Assembly (NCBI GenBank): GCA_002928965.1
Contig: PERU01000032.1
Span: 1 to 42,450, forward strand
From: Methylomonas sp.
GTDB lineage: Bacteria; Pseudomonadota; Gammaproteobacteria; Methylococcales; Methylomonadaceae
Reading direction: 5' to 3'
DNA: 42,450 bases
Each line of letters starts with the position of its first letter. Within the stretch, counting starts at the first letter, position 1. Shown here piece by piece: positions 40,799 through 42,450 of the stretch. The position numbers and the translations under genes are program-made. A model generated the notes under the pieces. It made no database searches, had not been told where the DNA came from, and worked only from the letters and a program-made list of their open reading frames with translations.

Positions 40799-41164
40799 AT
40801 GAGCACTTCAATAACCGATGAAAACAACAAAGACTTAGCCGCACTGAAAAAAATCACGGCAACGGTCTATCTCTGCCAGTTATTAACGTTTGCCATGGCG
40901 GGGATACCGTTATTGGTAGGAGTGGGTCTTAATTTTATGTATCGAAACAATGTTGCTGATACCTGGCTGGAGTCGCATTTCAACTGGCAAATAAAAACCG
41001 CCTGGACGACTTTGGCGGGTCTGGCTTTGGCCGGGCTGATTTTGATGATTGATATTCAACTGAGTTTGATTGTGTTGATACCCACCTTACTGCTGTTGGT
41101 TTATCGCATTGTGATTGGCTGGACGACGTTTACCTCGGATAAAGCCATCAACAATATTAGCTGA
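40799..41164 (+). CDS. DUF4870-like small membrane protein
   Basis: 121 residues. A polar N-terminus (MSTSITDENNKDLAALKKIT) is followed by a helix, LCQLLTFAMAGIPLLVGVGL, a short polar stretch with WLESHFNWQIKTAWT, and two more helices ending near VYRIVIGW. The ESHFNWQIKTAW segment is the family's conserved ESHxRWQIRTFW-type motif, seen in small three-helix proteins of unknown function. GAGG lies 10 nt before the ATG. It is transcribed alone, divergently from the exporter, with motif copy 8 upstream. Confidence 0.82.
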   Translation: MSTSITDENNKDLAALKKITATVYLCQLLTFAMAGIPLLVGVGLNFMYRNNVADTWLESHFNWQIKTAWTTLAGLALAGLILMIDIQLSLIVLIPTLLLLVYRIVIGWTTFTSDKAINNIS

Positions 41165-41522
41165 GACAGGCTGACCGAGTCACAGGTCTTTAAGTTAAGG
41201 ATATGGGTGTAAATAATTTCCCGGATTCGGCTGATTAGGATTTTTCCGTTCAGCTGTCGAAGGATGGACGCGGAAATACGGGCTCCCGCCGCGCCCAACC
41301 CCTTCCTGCTTCGACTTCGCTCAGCAGGAGGCTGTCGGAAAAGTTAAATGTAGGTTGGGCTGATCACGGCGAAGCCCAATAAAAATCATACTGTTGGACT
41401 TCATTGAATTCAGCCCACCCTACCTTTTACGACAACCTCAGCAGGAAGGGGTTGGCGGGAATCGTTGGTCTGGACGTTATTTTTGACGATGCCCTAAAGC
41501 TGCACTTTACCTGAGGATGACG
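41165..41522. other. Convergent intergenic region with MITE-like element 3 and repeat C
   Basis: No gene. It holds the element at 41294-41459 and repeat family C copy 4 at about 41470-41515. The two neighbouring genes converge here, so these structures may serve as terminators. Confidence 0.5.
41294..41459. repeat. MITE-like element 3 with extended terminal inverted repeats
   Basis: The left arm CCCAACCCCTTCCTGCT ... GAGGCTGTCGGAAAAG pairs inversely with the right arm CCTTTTACGACAACCTC then AGCAGGAAGGGGTTGGCGGG. The left arm carries an extra ~17-nt hairpin (CTGCTTCGACTTCGCTCAG). The inside is the GTAGGTTGGGCT ... CAGCCCACCCTAC unit (41350-41423) also found in element 2. The terminal GAGGCTGTCG-AAAAG is shared by all three elements. 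Confidence 0.68.
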
Positions 41523-42248
41523 TCAGCCTTTGCTTAGACATTTGCCCAGAAGATGCTGATAGGTTTGTGTGTCGCTGCGGTAACAACTGCAAGCCTTGGC
41601 TTCCAGTCCAGTAGGATCCAGAATCGTGATATGACCTCTGCGGTAACGGATCAAATTATGCTGTTGTAAGGACAGGGCGGCTTTGGTGATGCCGACGCGT
41701 CGAACACCCAACATGTTAGCCATGAACAGATGTGTCACGTAAAAATTGTCGGTTTCCATCCGGTCGTGAGTCATCAACAACCAACGGGCCAGACGTGCCT
41801 CTAATTCATGGTATCGATTACAGGCGGCGGTTTGCGCGAGTTGAGTGATCGATACAAAAAGATAACGTCCCAATGTTTCCTGCAAGGCCACACTTTGCTG
41901 CAGTTCCTCTAAAAATAACGACGTGCTAATCCGAAGTGCCGAGCCGGCTCCCTGTACCAGGGTCTGGAAAGGTGCGTAATCAATTCCCAGCAACAGCGTT
42001 CCTCCTAACATACCTTCGTTACCGACCAAACCGACTTCCAGGCGGCTATCGTCAGATAATTCCCTTACCTGGCAAATACAGCTATTGATTGGGAAATACA
42101 CGTGCGGCATCGGTTGGCCGGCCAAATAGAGTATTTCGGCAAAATTGAGGTCGACCGATTCGCAATGGAGTAGTAACTGCTCTCGATCTTTTAACGGCAG
42201 TGTTTCCAGCAGGCGATTAGTCGCGGGGATGAACTGTGTGGATGACAA
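41523..42248 (-). CDS. Crp/Fnr-family transcriptional regulator with altered recognition helix
   Basis: 241 residues. The start is probably TTG 42248, which has GGAGG at an ideal 7-nt spacing; the earlier in-frame TTG at 42254 sits one base from GGAGG, and no ATG is available before residue 47. The N-terminal part is a cyclic-nucleotide-binding-like sensor (ILYLAGQPMPHVYFPINSCI; GLVGNEGMLGG). It has no cysteine cluster of the FNR kind and no complete cAMP-binding signature that I can see. The C-terminal winged helix has THLFMANMLGVRRVGITKAA. Against E. coli CRP (GCSRETVGR), Arg180 is kept, Glu181 is valine and Arg185 is lysine, so a different DNA core is expected. Motif copy 9 lies upstream of its own gene. 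Confidence 0.9.
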   Translation of the reverse strand: MSSTQFIPATNRLLETLPLKDREQLLLHCESVDLNFAEILYLAGQPMPHVYFPINSCICQVRELSDDSRLEVGLVGNEGMLGGTLLLGIDYAPFQTLVQGAGSALRISTSLFLEELQQSVALQETLGRYLFVSITQLAQTAACNRYHELEARLARWLLMTHDRMETDNFYVTHLFMANMLGVRRVGITKAALSLQQHNLIRYRRGHITILDPTGLEAKACSCYRSDTQTYQHLLGKCLSKG

Positions 42249-42379
42249 TGACAATCCTCCGAAGGCTGGTTTATTGCTCCGACGGGGGTGAAATCTGAAC
42301 GATAGTGATCCCTGTCGATTGTTGCCAGTTAAACTTAGCGTCCACTGACAGGCACAGGCTACTGAAATCGGCTTTTGTT

Positions 42380-42398
42380 GTCTGTATGTTAACGAACC
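42380..42398 (-). promoter_or_regulatory. Shared operator/promoter motif, copy 9 (towards Crp/Fnr gene)
   Basis: On the minus strand it reads GGTTCGTTAACATACAGAC. TAGCCT at 42361-42356 begins exactly 18 nt downstream; it is a weak -10 but keeps the TA...T frame. It suggests that the regulator controls itself. It also lies 39 nt from the possible gene start at 42438 on the other strand. Confidence 0.65.
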
Positions 42399-42437
42399 TA
42401 GCTTGAAAACATACTGAACTAGACGAGGTATGTCGTC

Positions 42438-42450
42438 ATGATTTATCTAG
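42438..42450 (+). CDS. Possible start of a further gene, cut by the window end
   Basis: ATG at 42438 followed by ATT TAT CTA (MIYL), with GACGAGG about 10 nt upstream. Only four codons are visible, so the product cannot be named. Small membrane proteins of stress clusters often begin this way, which is only a hint. Confidence 0.25.

Overview
The window looks like chromosome from a gammaproteobacterium. A Methylococcales-type methanotroph or a close relative fits best, judging from the phosphoketolase block, the second (N-type) ATP synthase operon and the style of the dispersed palindromic repeats. No methane-oxidation marker, rRNA or tRNA is present, so the taxonomic call is an inference.

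Layout, left to right. 1-2067: palindromic repeats and a dCache/HAMP chemoreceptor on the minus strand. 3060-9291 (plus): phosphoketolase, histidine phosphatase, ferritin-like protein, P1B-type metal ATPase and a ZIP transporter cut short after its fifth helix. 9334-9840 (minus): glycine-zipper DUF1269-like protein. 10513-10860: a small ORF split by one in-frame stop. 10985-18860 (plus): a DUF389 membrane protein followed directly by a complete N-type ATPase operon, atpD-C-Q-R-B-E-F-A-G. 18898-19221: two MITE-like repeats. 28826-19260 (minus): DUF3096 and DUF3309 mini-proteins and a 2921-residue cyclic beta-1,2-glucan synthase. 29347-31094 (plus): a BON lipoprotein translationally coupled to a BON-like/DUF1207 outer-membrane protein. 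31411 and 32371 (plus): a truncated-globin-like protein and a di-iron protein. 40254-33385 (minus): a NodT / HlyD (YhiI) / RbbA / YhhJ tripartite exporter. 40799 (plus): small membrane protein. 42248-41523 (minus): Crp/Fnr-family regulator. A possible further gene starts at 42438.

The main discovery is a 19-bp asymmetric palindrome, consensus TGTWCGYTRRCGWACAGAC. It occurs nine times, always between genes, and its AGAC end always points at a downstream gene start. In seven copies a hexamer resembling a -10 box begins exactly 18 nt after the motif; in the other two it begins after 19 nt. This places the centre of the 16-bp palindrome at about -41.5, the class II position for Crp/Fnr activators. 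The TGT-N10-ACA geometry is that of a Crp site, but the core differs. The copies sit ahead of nearly every transcription unit here: phosphoketolase block, DUF1269, split ORF/N-ATPase, DUF3096-DUF3309-glucan synthase, BON-DUF1207, di-iron protein, exporter, small membrane protein and the Crp/Fnr gene itself. I infer that the window is a stress or energy-limitation survival island run as one regulon by the resident, autoregulated Crp/Fnr protein.

Read together, the genes cover carbon rerouting to acetyl-phosphate, ion-motive ATP hydrolysis, metal handling, periplasmic osmoprotection, envelope maintenance and efflux. Intergenic space is crowded with at least six families of palindromic or MITE-like repeats, one of which separates two genes of the exporter operon.
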